NCBI GenBank assembly: GCA_035697545.1
Contig: DASSCT010000191.1
Coordinates: 1-55,285 of the forward strand
Direction of reading: 5' to 3'
Origin: JACDAN01 sp035697545
Lineage (GTDB): Bacteria; Actinomycetota; Thermoleophilia; Gaiellales; Gaiellaceae
DNA: 55,285 nucleotides
Below, in pieces: positions 1-8,012 of this stretch. The notes under the pieces were generated by a model that had not been told where the DNA came from, did not search any database, and saw only the letters and a list, made by a program, of their open reading frames with translations. The translations under genes and the position numbers were made by a program. How positions within the stretch are numbered: the stretch's first letter is position 1; every line of letters starts with the position of its first letter.

Positions 1-183
1 GTCGAGCTGATCGAGCCGTTCCTGCCGTTCGGGCTCGGGTTCGCCGCTGGAGCGATGGCGTGGCTCGTCGCAGCGCAACTCGTTCCCGACGCCCTCCGAA
101 CCAGTCGACCGTTCGCCGTCGCCGCGACGATGCTCGCGGCGGCAGCGGTCATGGTCGCCGTGCAGCTCGTACTGCTCGGCTGA
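1..183 (+). CDS. ZIP-family metal transporter, C-terminal fragment
   Basis: The window opens inside a reading frame that runs 60 codons to a TGA at 181-183. The residues LPFGLGFAAGAMAWLVAAQL followed by VPDAL resemble the ZIP (SLC39-like) transmembrane segment in which a Gly/Ala-rich helix precedes an E/QLxPDA metal-site motif, and a second hydrophobic helix rich in Ala, Val and Met ends the protein. ZIP proteins move divalent cations such as zinc, iron or manganese into the cytoplasm. Only the last two helices are visible, so the family call rests on this short stretch. The substrate cannot be told from it. Confidence 0.55.
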   Translation, partial: VELIEPFLPFGLGFAAGAMAWLVAAQLVPDALRTSRPFAVAATMLAAAAVMVAVQLVLLG

Positions 184-207
184 CGTCAACTTCGGCGGGA
201 AACTCTC

Positions 208-244
208 AACCCTCCTAACGGTGCCTGGCACCTTTCGGAGGGTT
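208..244. repeat. REP-like composite palindrome (GGTGCC type)
   Basis: An outer inverted repeat AACCCTCC (208-215) / GGAGGGTT (237-244) encloses the perfect palindrome GGTGCC-T-GGCACC (220-232). It lies 25 bases after the ZIP stop, between that gene and the convergent regulator gene. The core recurs as GTGCCAGGCAC at 35367-35377 and 35472-35482. It could act as a bidirectional terminator or be a REP element. Confidence 0.6.
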
Positions 245-331
245 CGTACGGTTCGCCCAGGTTCGGCACCGTTTGGCGCCAACGAGATCGGACGGATCGA
301 GCTGAGGTCGAGCCTCAGCGTTGCTCGCCTC

Positions 332-979
332 CTACTCGGGTGAGGATTCGAGCATCCCGTGCTCGAGCGCGTAGCGGACGAGCTCGGCGCGAGTCGAGAT
401 CCGGAGCTTCTGCATGATGTGCGCCCGGTGCGTTTCCACGGTGCGCACGGAGAGGTAGAGGGCGCTCGCGATCTCCTGGTTCGTGTGCCCTAGAGCGAGG
501 AGTCGCAGGATCTCGTGCTCGCGCTCGGACAGCGGGTCCGCTTCCTCCTTGGCGCGCTCTTCGGCATCGGCGGCGACGAGACGAGCGCCGAGCACCGGAT
601 GGACGTAGCGCCGCCCCTCCGCCACCTCTCGCACGGCGCCGACGACCTCGGCGTCGGCCGCCTCCTTGAGGACGTAGCCGCTCGCCCCGGACGCAAAGGC
701 CTCGCGGACGTACGCCGCGTCGTCCTGCATCGACAGCACGAGGATCTTGCTTTCCGGCGACTCCTTCAGGAGGTCGGGAATCGCTTCGAGCCCGCTGCGT
801 CCAGGCATGACCACGTCCAGGAGGATCACGTCCGGCTTCTGTGCCCTGGTCTCGAACACGGCCTCGCGTGCGTCGCCCGCCTCCCCCACGACCTCGATGT
901 CGTCCTCGCCCTCGAGCAAGAGCCGGAGCCCGGTGCGAACGACCGCATGATCGTCGACGACGAGCGTCCGGATGCTCAT
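332..979 (-). CDS. NarL/FixJ-type two-component response regulator
   Basis: This 215-residue cytoplasmic protein has an N-terminal receiver domain (about residues 1-120) with acidic pocket D9-D10, phospho-acceptor D55 in ILLDVVMPG, and a conserved lysine in GYVLKEA. A LuxR-type helix-turn-helix (about 150-210, LSEREHEILRLLALGHTNQEIA) binds DNA. Length and domain order are standard for the family. It lies 157 bases downstream of the GAF histidine kinase on the same strand, so the two are a likely cognate pair, although hairpins in the gap may tune relative expression. Its regulon cannot be read from the sequence. Confidence 0.93.
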   Translation of the reverse strand: MSIRTLVVDDHAVVRTGLRLLLEGEDDIEVVGEAGDAREAVFETRAQKPDVILLDVVMPGRSGLEAIPDLLKESPESKILVLSMQDDAAYVREAFASGASGYVLKEAADAEVVGAVREVAEGRRYVHPVLGARLVAADAEERAKEEADPLSEREHEILRLLALGHTNQEIASALYLSVRTVETHRAHIMQKLRISTRAELVRYALEHGMLESSPE

Positions 980-1045
980 AGGCGAACCTGCCGATCGCCG
1001 ACCTGTCGACCGGTCATTGCAGACGGTCGCACGGGAGAGGAGACG

Positions 1046-1138
1046 GGCACGCTGGCGAAGCCAGCATGCCCTTTAAAACGGCATCGCAAGCGATGCCTTA
1101 GCCGTACGGCCTGAAGGAGACATCGCAAGCGATGTCTC
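1046..1138. repeat. Tandem array of four hairpins between kinase and regulator genes
   Basis: Four inverted repeats stand in a row: GGCACGCTGGC/GCCAGCATGCC (1046-1070, loop GAA, one G-T mispair), GGCATCGC-AA-GCGATGCC (1080-1097), GCCGTACGGC (1101-1110) and GAGACATCGC-AA-GCGATGTCTC (1117-1138). The last overlaps the kinase stop codon. Read in the mRNA direction (minus strand), the two CATCG/CGATG stems are closed as G(CUUG)C, a known stable tetraloop. No U-tract follows, so attenuation or mRNA stabilisation is as likely as termination. Confidence 0.75.
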
Positions 1139-2777
1139 ACGCGCTCGGCACCTCGACGGCGATCGTGGTTCCCTCCCCCGGTCGCGACTCGACCGACAGC
1201 TTGCCGTCCACGAGCGCGATCCGCTCCCGCATCCCGAGCAGGCCGAGGCGCTCGTCGCGTGTGTCCGCTGGATCGAAGCCTCGACCATCGTCCTCGATCA
1301 CCGCGACGACACGGTTCCCTTTCCGCGTCAGCACGACGCTGACCGTCTCGGCCTGCGCGTGCTTGATGACGTTCGTGAGCGCCTCCTGGACGATCCGGTA
1401 CACGGCCGTCTCGGTCTCGCCGGCCAGCCGGGCATCCCCGAGCGCCGCCTCGACGTGGACGCGAATTCCGGTCTGCTCTGCGAAGGTCTCGGCCAGACGC
1501 TGGAGGGCGGCCACTAGGCCGAAGTCGTCGAGCGCCTTCGGGCGGAGCTCGACGGCGAGCCGGCGGACATCCTGGAGCGTCCCGACGACGAGCTCGCGCA
1601 GCTCGAGCACCGACTGACGGACGTCCTGACCGTTCCCGGCCTCCTCGATCGACTTCAGGCCGAGCAGGATCGAGGTCAACGCCTGCCCGGTCTCGTCGTG
1701 GAGCTCACGGGCCAGCCGCTGGCGCTCGAGCTCCTGGCCCGCGACGACACGTCGAAGCGCATCTCGCGCAACGCGCTCGGACAGGTCGATCGCAAGCGCC
1801 GCCCGCTCTGCGAACGCCTCCGCGATGCGGAGATCTTCGTCCGTGAACCGCGCATCGGGTTCTTCCTTGTCCTGGGCGACGAGCACGCCGATCGCGCGGT
1901 CCCGAACGATGAGCGGGACCCACATGCCGGTTCTCGCTCCCATCCTCCGAGCGGTTGCCTGATCGACCTCCGGATCCTCCAGCAGCGAGTCGACTCGCTC
2001 GCTCCGGCGCCGCTCCAGCACCCGCGCAGTCTTCGATTTCATCGGATCGAGCGTGATGCCGGCGTACTGGTCGGCATCCTCGCCGGCGACGGTCTCGATC
2101 AGGACCAGGCCGTCGGGCTGCGGCCTCGCGATGAAGACCAGTCGCGCATCGATCAGCTCCCGGAGGCGCGTGACGACGAGCTGGAGGAGCTTGGGCAGCT
2201 CGATCTCCGTCGAGAGGGCGTTCCCGACGTCGGTCAGAGACTCCAGCTGCTCCAGCCAGCGGGTCGCGGACTCGTAGAGCCGCGCGTTCTCGATGGCGAC
2301 GGCCGCCTGGCCCGCCAGCAGCTGGACGAGCTCCTGATCTTCTTCCGTGAACGCGTCGCCGCCGGCTTTCTCGGTCAAGTAGAGGTTGCCGTAGGCGACG
2401 CCGCGCAGCAGGATCGGCACTCCGAGAAACGTCCGCATCGGCGGGTGATTCGGCGGGAACCCGACCGACCGCGGATCGGCCGACAGCTCCTCGAGGCGGA
2501 GTGGCTTCGCATCGCGGATGAGGACGCCGAGAATCCCGCGACCTCGAGGGAGGTCGCCGATCGCCTCCATCGTCGCCTCGTCGATTCCGGTGACCACGAA
2601 GCGCTCGAGCCCCTGCCGGCTCGGATTGATGACGCCCAGGGCGGCGTACTCCGCGTCGGTCAGCGACGCAGCCGCCTCGACGATCCGCTGCAGGACGGCG
2701 TCGAGCGAGAGCTCCGACGAAACGGCGATCGCCGCGTCCAGAACCGCGCGCAACCGGTCTTGTTCGGTATGCGCCAT
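1137..2777 (-). CDS. Tandem-GAF sensor histidine kinase (HisKA_3 type)
   Basis: A 546-residue soluble sensor kinase. Two GAF domains fill roughly residues 10-160 and 180-335 and would bind a small ligand or cofactor. They are followed by a HisKA_3 dimerisation helix with the phospho-histidine in LARELHDETGQ (near 355) and a HATPase domain with N-box EALTNVIKHA, DDGRGFDP and a GLLGMRERI G2 motif. There is no transmembrane helix, so it senses an internal signal. The layout resembles DevS/DosS-type kinases, but the ligand is not identifiable. Its partner is probably the NarL-type regulator downstream. A TACCAT box sits 10 bases before the ATG. Confidence 0.93.
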   Translation of the reverse strand: MAHTEQDRLRAVLDAAIAVSSELSLDAVLQRIVEAAASLTDAEYAALGVINPSRQGLERFVVTGIDEATMEAIGDLPRGRGILGVLIRDAKPLRLEELSADPRSVGFPPNHPPMRTFLGVPILLRGVAYGNLYLTEKAGGDAFTEEDQELVQLLAGQAAVAIENARLYESATRWLEQLESLTDVGNALSTEIELPKLLQLVVTRLRELIDARLVFIARPQPDGLVLIETVAGEDADQYAGITLDPMKSKTARVLERRRSERVDSLLEDPEVDQATARRMGARTGMWVPLIVRDRAIGVLVAQDKEEPDARFTDEDLRIAEAFAERAALAIDLSERVARDALRRVVAGQELERQRLARELHDETGQALTSILLGLKSIEEAGNGQDVRQSVLELRELVVGTLQDVRRLAVELRPKALDDFGLVAALQRLAETFAEQTGIRVHVEAALGDARLAGETETAVYRIVQEALTNVIKHAQAETVSVVLTRKGNRVVAVIEDDGRGFDPADTRDERLGLLGMRERIALVDGKLSVESRPGEGTTIAVEVPSA

Positions 2778-2787
2778 GCCGACGCGA

Positions 2788-2793
2788 ATGGTA
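2788..2793 (-). promoter_or_regulatory. Probable -10 box of the GAF kinase gene
   Basis: Minus-strand TACCAT ends 10 bases before the kinase ATG at 2777, giving a predicted transcript leader of about 4 bases. It fits the TANNNT-near-start pattern seen at several genes here. Confidence 0.4.
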
Positions 2794-2808
2794 TGGCGGC
2801 CTAGGGGC

Positions 2809-4182
2809 TCAGGCCCGGATCGCCGGCTTCGGCAGGGGCTCGATGGCCTGGAGCGCGCGCTCGATCTCGGCGTCCGGGAGCGCGAAGTCCTCCAGCTGGC
2901 CGGAGAAGTAGGCGTCGTAGGCGCCCAGGTCGAAATGGCCGTGGCCTGAGAGGTTGAAGAGGATCGTCAGCTCGCGGCCCTCTTCGTCGGCGGCGGCCGC
3001 CGCGCGCACGACGCCGTGGATCGCGTGGGCCGCCTCAGGCGCCGGGATGATCCCTTCGCTGCGGGCGAACTGGACGGCGGAGGCGAAGACCTCCGTCTGC
3101 GGATAGGCCTCGGCTCGGACGAGCCCATCGAGGACGAGCTGGGAGATCAGCGGCGCGACGCCGTGGTAGCGGAGGCCTCCGGCGTGGATCCCGGCCGGCA
3201 CGAAGTCATGACCCAACGTATGCATCGGGACGAGCGGCGTCAGCTGCGAGGTGTCCCCGAAGTCGTAGGCGAACGGCCCTCGCGTGAGCGTCGGGCAGGC
3301 CTCGGGCTCGCAGGCCAGGACGTCGATCTCGCGCCCCCCGATCTTCTCGCGCAGAAACGGGAACGAAAGCCCCGCGAAGTTCGAGCCGCCGCCGACGCAG
3401 CCGGCGATCAGGTCGGGGAACGCGCCGGCCTGCTCCATCTGGGCGAGCGCCTCCTGGCCGATCACGGTCTGGTGCATGAGCACGTGGTTCAAAACGCTGC
3501 CCAGCGAATAAGCAGTGTCCTCCCGGGTCGCGGCGTCCTCGACCGCCTCCGAGATGGCGATCCCGAGACTGCCCGGCGTGTCGGGCTTCTCCTCGAGGAT
3601 GGCGCGCCCCGCCTGCGTGTCCTCCGACGGGCTCGGGACGACGGCGGCGCCCCAGGTCTGCATCATCGAGCGGCGGTAGGGCTTCTGCTCGTAGGAGACC
3701 TTGACCATGTAGACCTTGCACTCGAGCTCGAAGAGCCGGCACGCAAGCGCGAGAGCGCTCCCCCACTGGCCCGCGCCGGTCTCGGTGGAGATCCGGGTCC
3801 GCCCCTCCTGCTTCACGTAGTAGGCCTGGGCGACGGCCGTGTTCGGCTTGTGGCTGCCGGCCGGGCTGACACCCTCGTACTTGTAGAAGATCCGCGACTT
3901 CGTCCCCAGCGCCTGCTCGAGCCTGTGGGCGCGGTAGAGCGGCGTCGGCCGCCAGAGCCGGTAGACGTCGCGAATCGCCTCGGGGATCGCGATCTCGGCG
4001 TCCTGTGAGACCTCCTGGCCGATCAGCTCCATCGGGAAGAGCGGCGCGAGATCGTCCGGGCCGATCGGCTCGCCCGTCCCTGGATGCAGGATCGGCTGCG
4101 GGGCGTTCGGAAGGTCGGCCTGGATGTTGTACCAGCGCTCCGGAATCGCAGACTCCGGGAGCAGGAACTTCGTCTCGGCCAT
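2809..4182 (-). CDS. trpB: TrpB2-type tryptophan synthase beta chain
   Basis: A 457-residue PLP enzyme of the TrpB2 subclass, which condenses indole with serine to give tryptophan. The Schiff-base lysine is K112 in GSHKPNTA, and the phosphate-binding glycine loop is CVGGGSNFAG near residue 254. The N-terminal extension (ALPxRWYNIQADL-like) and total length above 430 are typical of TrpB2 rather than the roughly 400-residue TrpB1. No trpA or other trp gene is adjacent, which is usual for TrpB2; it may salvage indole or act on another indole-like substrate. Downstream of it lie the GAF kinase and regulator genes on the same strand. Confidence 0.93.
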   Translation of the reverse strand: MAETKFLLPESAIPERWYNIQADLPNAPQPILHPGTGEPIGPDDLAPLFPMELIGQEVSQDAEIAIPEAIRDVYRLWRPTPLYRAHRLEQALGTKSRIFYKYEGVSPAGSHKPNTAVAQAYYVKQEGRTRISTETGAGQWGSALALACRLFELECKVYMVKVSYEQKPYRRSMMQTWGAAVVPSPSEDTQAGRAILEEKPDTPGSLGIAISEAVEDAATREDTAYSLGSVLNHVLMHQTVIGQEALAQMEQAGAFPDLIAGCVGGGSNFAGLSFPFLREKIGGREIDVLACEPEACPTLTRGPFAYDFGDTSQLTPLVPMHTLGHDFVPAGIHAGGLRYHGVAPLISQLVLDGLVRAEAYPQTEVFASAVQFARSEGIIPAPEAAHAIHGVVRAAAAADEEGRELTILFNLSGHGHFDLGAYDAYFSGQLEDFALPDAEIERALQAIEPLPKPAIRA

Positions 4183-4191
4183 GCCGCGAGC

Positions 4192-5031
4192 TTACTCCGC
4201 GCCGGTCGGCGCAGGCTCGTCTTCGGCCAGCGAGACCCCACGCGGAGCGCGCCCGAACGTGTCGCTCCCCCGGGCCGAGAGCTCCTCGGGCCAATCCCGC
4301 GGATAATCGCCGAGGCTTCGCCGCTCGCCGCCGGGGACGCAGAGCTCGACGGAGATGCGGCCGTCGCCGACCCGGATGAGGTTGTAGGCCGGCCGGGGGA
4401 AACCCCGGGTGCGGAGTGTCGAGACCGTGCCGGAGTGCACGAGCAGCAGGCCGGCCACGGGCCAGACGTACGGGACGTGTCTGTGGCCCGACAGGACGAG
4501 GTCGGCTTGGCAATGGCGAAGGAGCGAGAGCACGTCGCCGGCATCGAGCACCTGGTTGCGCTCCCGGCCGGTGCCCGGAATCGGCATCAGGTGGTGGTGG
4601 CACACGAAGACGCGCAGATCCGCGGGCCCGGCGAAGCCCTCTGCGATCCAGCCGTAGTGCTCACGCCCGATCTCACCCTCGTCGAGGTCGGGTTTGGACG
4701 AGTCGACGGCGACGAGCGAGACCTCCAAGCCGCCGAGGTGGAGCCGCCGCCGCGAGTCGCGCCCGCCGAAGGTGTCCTCGAACAGGAGGTAACCGACGTT
4801 CCGTGCGTCGTGGTTCCCCGGGACGCGCACGATCTCCGGACAGGCGATCGCCCCGAGCTCCTCGCGGGCAATGGGGTACTGATCGGGAAAGCCGTCGTCG
4901 GTGAGGTCACCGGCGACGACGACGAGGTCGGGCTCGGCGGCGTTGATCTCCTCGATCGCCGTCGTCAGAAGCTCGCGCCGATAGCGGCCCCCACCGACAT
5001 GGACGTCCGAGATCTGTGCGATGAGCACCAC
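4192..5031 (-). CDS. Calcineurin-like metallophosphoesterase (Icc/CpdA type)
   Basis: A 279-residue cytoplasmic phosphoesterase with the full metal-binding set: D9-x-H11 in ISDVHVGGG, GDLTDDG, GNHDARN, CHHHLMP and GHRHVP. This arrangement matches class III cyclic-nucleotide phosphodiesterases (Icc/CpdA), which hydrolyse cAMP or related diesters using a dimetal centre. The start is GTG at 5031; the next codon is also GTG. It ends 9 bases before trpB2 and is probably co-transcribed with it. Hemolysin III diverges upstream with a 29-base gap. The true substrate is open, since the family also contains other phosphodiesterases. Confidence 0.85.
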   Translation of the reverse strand: MVLIAQISDVHVGGGRYRRELLTTAIEEINAAEPDLVVVAGDLTDDGFPDQYPIAREELGAIACPEIVRVPGNHDARNVGYLLFEDTFGGRDSRRRLHLGGLEVSLVAVDSSKPDLDEGEIGREHYGWIAEGFAGPADLRVFVCHHHLMPIPGTGRERNQVLDAGDVLSLLRHCQADLVLSGHRHVPYVWPVAGLLLVHSGTVSTLRTRGFPRPAYNLIRVGDGRISVELCVPGGERRSLGDYPRDWPEELSARGSDTFGRAPRGVSLAEDEPAPTGAE

Positions 5032-5048
5032 GAGAGTCTTTCACCTTT

Positions 5049-5054
5049 TATCCT
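5049..5054 (+). promoter_or_regulatory. Leaderless-type -10 box before the hemolysin III-like gene
   Basis: TATCCT ends 6 bases before the ATG at 5061, placing the predicted +1 on the A of the start codon. No Shine-Dalgarno sequence is present in the 29-base gap. Confidence 0.5.
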
Positions 5055-5060
5055 CGACGC

Positions 5061-5699
5061 ATGAATGTCGAGTTGCGGCCGAGATTACGCGGCGTTTTCC
5101 ACCAGTACGCCTTCTTCGCCTCGCTTGTCTTCGGAGCGGTGCTCGTTGTCGGCGCCTCGGGGCCGGCGGAGCGAATGTCGGCGATCGTGTTCGCAACAGC
5201 ACTGGCGACGATGTTCGGGGTCAGCGCGCTCTATCACCGGGTCGCGTGGCGCCCCCGCGCGAGGCTGTGGATGCGGAGGCTCGATCACGCCGGGATCTAC
5301 CTGCTGATCGCAGGGACGTACACGCCCTTCGCCGTCCTCGCCCTGGCCGACGTCTGGCGCTGGACGATCCTGCCCGTCGTGTGGGGCGGTGCACTGGTCG
5401 CGATCGTGCTCAAGCTGGCCTGGGTCGACGCGCCCAAGTGGCTGGCCGTCACGATCGGGATCGCGCTCGGCTGGATCGGCGTCGTCGCCCTGCCACAGCT
5501 CTGGGCCCACACCGGTCTGGCCGGAGTCGGGCTCCTCCTGGCCGGCGGAATTCTGTACACCGTCGGGGCGATCGTGTACGCACGGCGCCGCCCCGACCCG
5601 GTCCCGGAGGTCTTCGGCTACCACGAGCTCTTTCATGCGCTCGTCATCGCCGCAGCCGCGTGCCAGTACACGGCGGTCGCGCTCGTCCTCCTGGACTAA
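5061..5699 (+). CDS. Hemolysin III / PAQR-family membrane protein
   Basis: A 212-residue protein with about seven hydrophobic helices. It shows the PAQR/HlyIII signature residues: S-x-x-YH in GVSALYHRV, D-H in RRLDHAGIYLLIAGTYTPF, and H in ELFHALVIAAAACQY near the C-terminus. These His/Asp/Ser residues form a zinc site in the wider family, which has hydrolase-like activity on lipids in eukaryotes; bacterial members are implicated in membrane homeostasis, and the hemolysin label is historical. Size and topology are normal. It sits convergent with the helicase gene, with a 3-base gap. Confidence 0.88.
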   Translation: MNVELRPRLRGVFHQYAFFASLVFGAVLVVGASGPAERMSAIVFATALATMFGVSALYHRVAWRPRARLWMRRLDHAGIYLLIAGTYTPFAVLALADVWRWTILPVVWGGALVAIVLKLAWVDAPKWLAVTIGIALGWIGVVALPQLWAHTGLAGVGLLLAGGILYTVGAIVYARRRPDPVPEVFGYHELFHALVIAAAACQYTAVALVLLD

Positions 5700-5702
5700 C
5701 GG

Positions 5703-6899
5703 TTAGATCTTCCGGCGCTTTGGCGGTGCGCCCCAGCGGGAACGGCGGCCTCGCCCCGAGTAGACGAGCCGCTTGGGCGCGACGCTCATGCCCTGTTGCG
5801 CGAACTGCCCATCCTCGCCCACCCTTCGGGCGAAGTGGCTCACGTCGGCCTGCTGCTCCGGAAGCACCAGCGTGATCCCGGTCCCGTCGCGCCCTGCGCG
5901 GGCCGTCCGGCCGACGCGGTGGACATAGCCCTTGTTGTCAGCGGGCGGATCGAAGTTGATCACGTGCGTGATGTGATCGAGGTCAAGCCCGCGCGCCGCG
6001 ACGTCGGTGGCGACGAGAGTCGAGACCTCTCCAGTCTCGAAACGTTCGAGCGCGCGCTCGCGGGCGCGCTGGTGCATGTCGCCGTGCATCGCGACGGCCT
6101 TCACCTCGTGGCGGGCAAGCCTCTGCACCAGGCGGTCCGCGCCGCGCTTGGTGCGGACGAAGACGAGCGTGAGCCCATCGTCGTGGCCGAGCATGTCGAC
6201 GAGTGTCGAGACCTTGGTGTCGGCGGTGACTCCGACGAAGCGGTGCTCGGTCTCCCCGCGCTCCAGGTGGCTCGGCAGCTGAGCGTCGAAGCGGCTCGGA
6301 CTGTCCGTGTAGGCCCTCGCGAGCTGCGCGACCTCCCCGTCGAGCGTGGCCGAGAAGAACATCGTCTGGCGGTTACGAGGAAGGCGCCGGACGATCGCGT
6401 CGACCTGCGGTTGGAAGCCCATGTCCAGCATCCGGTCGGCCTCGTCGAGGACGAGGATGCGGATGCCGTCGAGCTTGACGAGGCGCCGGTTGGCGAGATC
6501 CTCGAGCCGGCCTGGCGTGGCGACGAGGATATGTGCGCTCTTCGCAGCCTTCGCCTGGGCGGCGACAGAGGTTCCGCCGTAAACGGCGGCGACCCGGAGC
6601 CCTCGTGCGCGCCCGATGTCCGCGAACTCCTCTGCGACCTGAGTCGCGAGCTCGCGCGTGGGAACAAGCACGAGCGCCGACGGCCGCGCATCGCGGGCTT
6701 CGAGCCGTTGCACGATCGGGACGGCGAAGGCAAGCGTCTTGCCCGATCCCGTGGGTGACTTGGCGAGCACGTCGAGGCCGGCCAGCGCATCCGGCAGGAC
6801 GAGCTCTTGAATGGAAAACGGCGTTGAGATCGACCGCCGCGCGAGCGCGGCGATAATCGGTTCGGCTACGCCGAGCTCCTTGAAAGACTTCTGTGACAC
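5703..6899 (-). CDS. DEAD-box ATP-dependent RNA helicase
   Basis: A 398-residue RecA-fold RNA helicase that remodels RNA duplexes using ATP. Motifs in order: Q motif FSIQELVLP, Walker A SPTGSGKT, PTRELATQ, TPGRL, DEAD in VLDEADRMLDMGF, SAT in FFSATLD, then ARGLD and HRVGRTARAGRDG in the second domain. A short basic tail (RGRRSRW, KRRKI) replaces the long extensions of other types, so it is closest to RhlE. The GTG start gives an immediate family-typical N-terminus (KSFKELGV). Confidence 0.95.
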   Translation of the reverse strand: MSQKSFKELGVAEPIIAALARRSISTPFSIQELVLPDALAGLDVLAKSPTGSGKTLAFAVPIVQRLEARDARPSALVLVPTRELATQVAEEFADIGRARGLRVAAVYGGTSVAAQAKAAKSAHILVATPGRLEDLANRRLVKLDGIRILVLDEADRMLDMGFQPQVDAIVRRLPRNRQTMFFSATLDGEVAQLARAYTDSPSRFDAQLPSHLERGETEHRFVGVTADTKVSTLVDMLGHDDGLTLVFVRTKRGADRLVQRLARHEVKAVAMHGDMHQRARERALERFETGEVSTLVATDVAARGLDLDHITHVINFDPPADNKGYVHRVGRTARAGRDGTGITLVLPEQQADVSHFARRVGEDGQFAQQGMSVAPKRLVYSGRGRRSRWGAPPKRRKI

Positions 6900-6971
6900 G
6901 TTCGACTCCTTCAGTTGCGGTTCGAGATTCGCCTGCCTCGAAACCGCCGAAGAAGGAACGAGAAGCTCACC

Positions 6972-7085
6972 TCACGGGTCGGCCGGATTGCCGTCCCTGG
7001 CGCACAAAGTAGCAACAAAAATGCCGAGTCCTGCAAACCCGAAGGCCCACAGGACTCGACGGAGCGACTCTCTCACCTCCGCCAT
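6972..7085 (-). CDS. Possible 37-residue single-pass membrane protein
   Basis: In the 286-base gap between the helicase and the ABC importer, an ATG at 7085 opens a frame encoding a charged N-terminus (MAEVRESLRR), one hydrophobic helix (VLWAFGFAGLGIFVATL) and a short polar tail. The charge-then-helix pattern looks protein-like, but there is no clear ribosome site and no family is recognised. The rest of this gap holds the 5' regions of the two flanking genes. Confidence 0.3.
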   Translation of the reverse strand: MAEVRESLRRVLWAFGFAGLGIFVATLCARDGNPADP

Positions 7086-7173
7086 GCGCCTGTCAAGTGA
7101 GAACCGTCGGGTCGGTTCCTCGCACCTGCAGAGGCGTCGATCGGACGGTACATTCGGACGTGGGACCACCGAC

Positions 7174-7180
7174 AAGGAGG
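7174..7180 (+). promoter_or_regulatory. Ribosome binding site fixing the GTG start at 7186
   Basis: AAGGAGG lies 5 bases before GTG 7186 and selects that codon over several in-frame upstream starts. A TACATT hexamer at 7150-7155 could be the -10 element. Confidence 0.7.
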
Positions 7181-7185
7181 GTGCC

Positions 7186-7986
7186 GTGAAACGAATCGTG
7201 CTGTTGGCTGCTGTGGCTGTGTTCTGGCCGACGGCCGTCACCGCTTCGGCGCAGACAGCGGCTGCGCCGACCAAGTCGCCGGGCAAGCTCATCGTCGGCT
7301 TCGACCTGCCCGCGCCGGGCTTCTGGAACGGCAGGGCGTCGGGCACGACGATCAAGAACCCGTCCGGCTTCGAGTACGCCCTCTCGAGGGCGATCGCCAA
7401 GCAGATGGGGATTTCGAGGGTCCAGTTCCTACGGGCGCCGTTCGGGACGATTCTCCTGGCCGGGCCGAAGAAGTTCGACTTCGCGCTCGAGGAGACCACG
7501 ATCACGAAGCCGCGGGCCAAGGTGATCAGCTTCTCCGTGCCGTACTTCGACGCGAACCAGGGCGTGCTGATCCGGAAGGGCCTGACCAAACCCAGCTCGA
7601 TCGCGGACCTGAAGAGCCTCCAGACCTGCGCTCAGGCCGCCACGACGGGGCTGACGTGGATTCGGAGCAAGCTGCGTCCGGCCAAGCGGCCGCTCGTCTA
7701 CTCCGCGTCCTCGACCGCCGCGTTCGACGCGGTGGAGTCCGGCCGCTGCGACGCGCTCATCCTCGACGTCCCGATCGTCGTCTCGCAGAGCAAGAAGAAG
7801 CCGGGCGCCTACGGCGGCGTCGTGGGACAGATCGTGACCAAGGAGGGCTACGGCGCGGTCATGCAGAAGGGCAGCGCGCTCAAGCCGTTCGTCGACCGGG
7901 CGATCAGGAAGCTCCGCGCGAACGGCACCATCACCCGGCTGCAGAGGAAGTGGCTGCCGTTCACCCGTGTGGCGATTCTGAAATAG
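7186..7986 (+). CDS. ABC transporter substrate-binding protein, polar amino-acid type
   Basis: A 266-residue secreted solute-binding protein of the family-3 (SBP_bac_3) fold. A signal peptide (basic KR, hydrophobic core, cleavage near ASAQTA) precedes a mature part with the usual features: KLIVGFDLP at the start, a G-x-E-Y-ALSRAIAKQMG segment, FDFALEETTITKPRAKVISFSVPYF and a C-terminal LRANGTITRLQRKWL. There is no lipobox cysteine, so its mode of anchoring is unclear. GTG was chosen because of the strong AAGGAGG. It heads an operon with permease, ATPase and a membrane protein. The ligand is unknown; family members bind amino acids, amines or opines. Confidence 0.85.
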   Translation: MKRIVLLAAVAVFWPTAVTASAQTAAAPTKSPGKLIVGFDLPAPGFWNGRASGTTIKNPSGFEYALSRAIAKQMGISRVQFLRAPFGTILLAGPKKFDFALEETTITKPRAKVISFSVPYFDANQGVLIRKGLTKPSSIADLKSLQTCAQAATTGLTWIRSKLRPAKRPLVYSASSTAAFDAVESGRCDALILDVPIVVSQSKKKPGAYGGVVGQIVTKEGYGAVMQKGSALKPFVDRAIRKLRANGTITRLQRKWLPFTRVAILK

Positions 7987-8012
7987 GCATCTAGCGGAGG
8001 AGGAGGTCGGGC

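Noticed and set aside
5061..5699. True pore-forming hemolysin
   Set aside because: Hemolysin III proteins are PAQR-type membrane proteins; nothing here suggests a secreted toxin.
6811..7185. In-frame N-terminal extension of the substrate-binding protein
   Set aside because: The AAGGAGG before GTG 7186 and the signal peptide that follows fix the real start; the upstream part overlaps the helicase gene.
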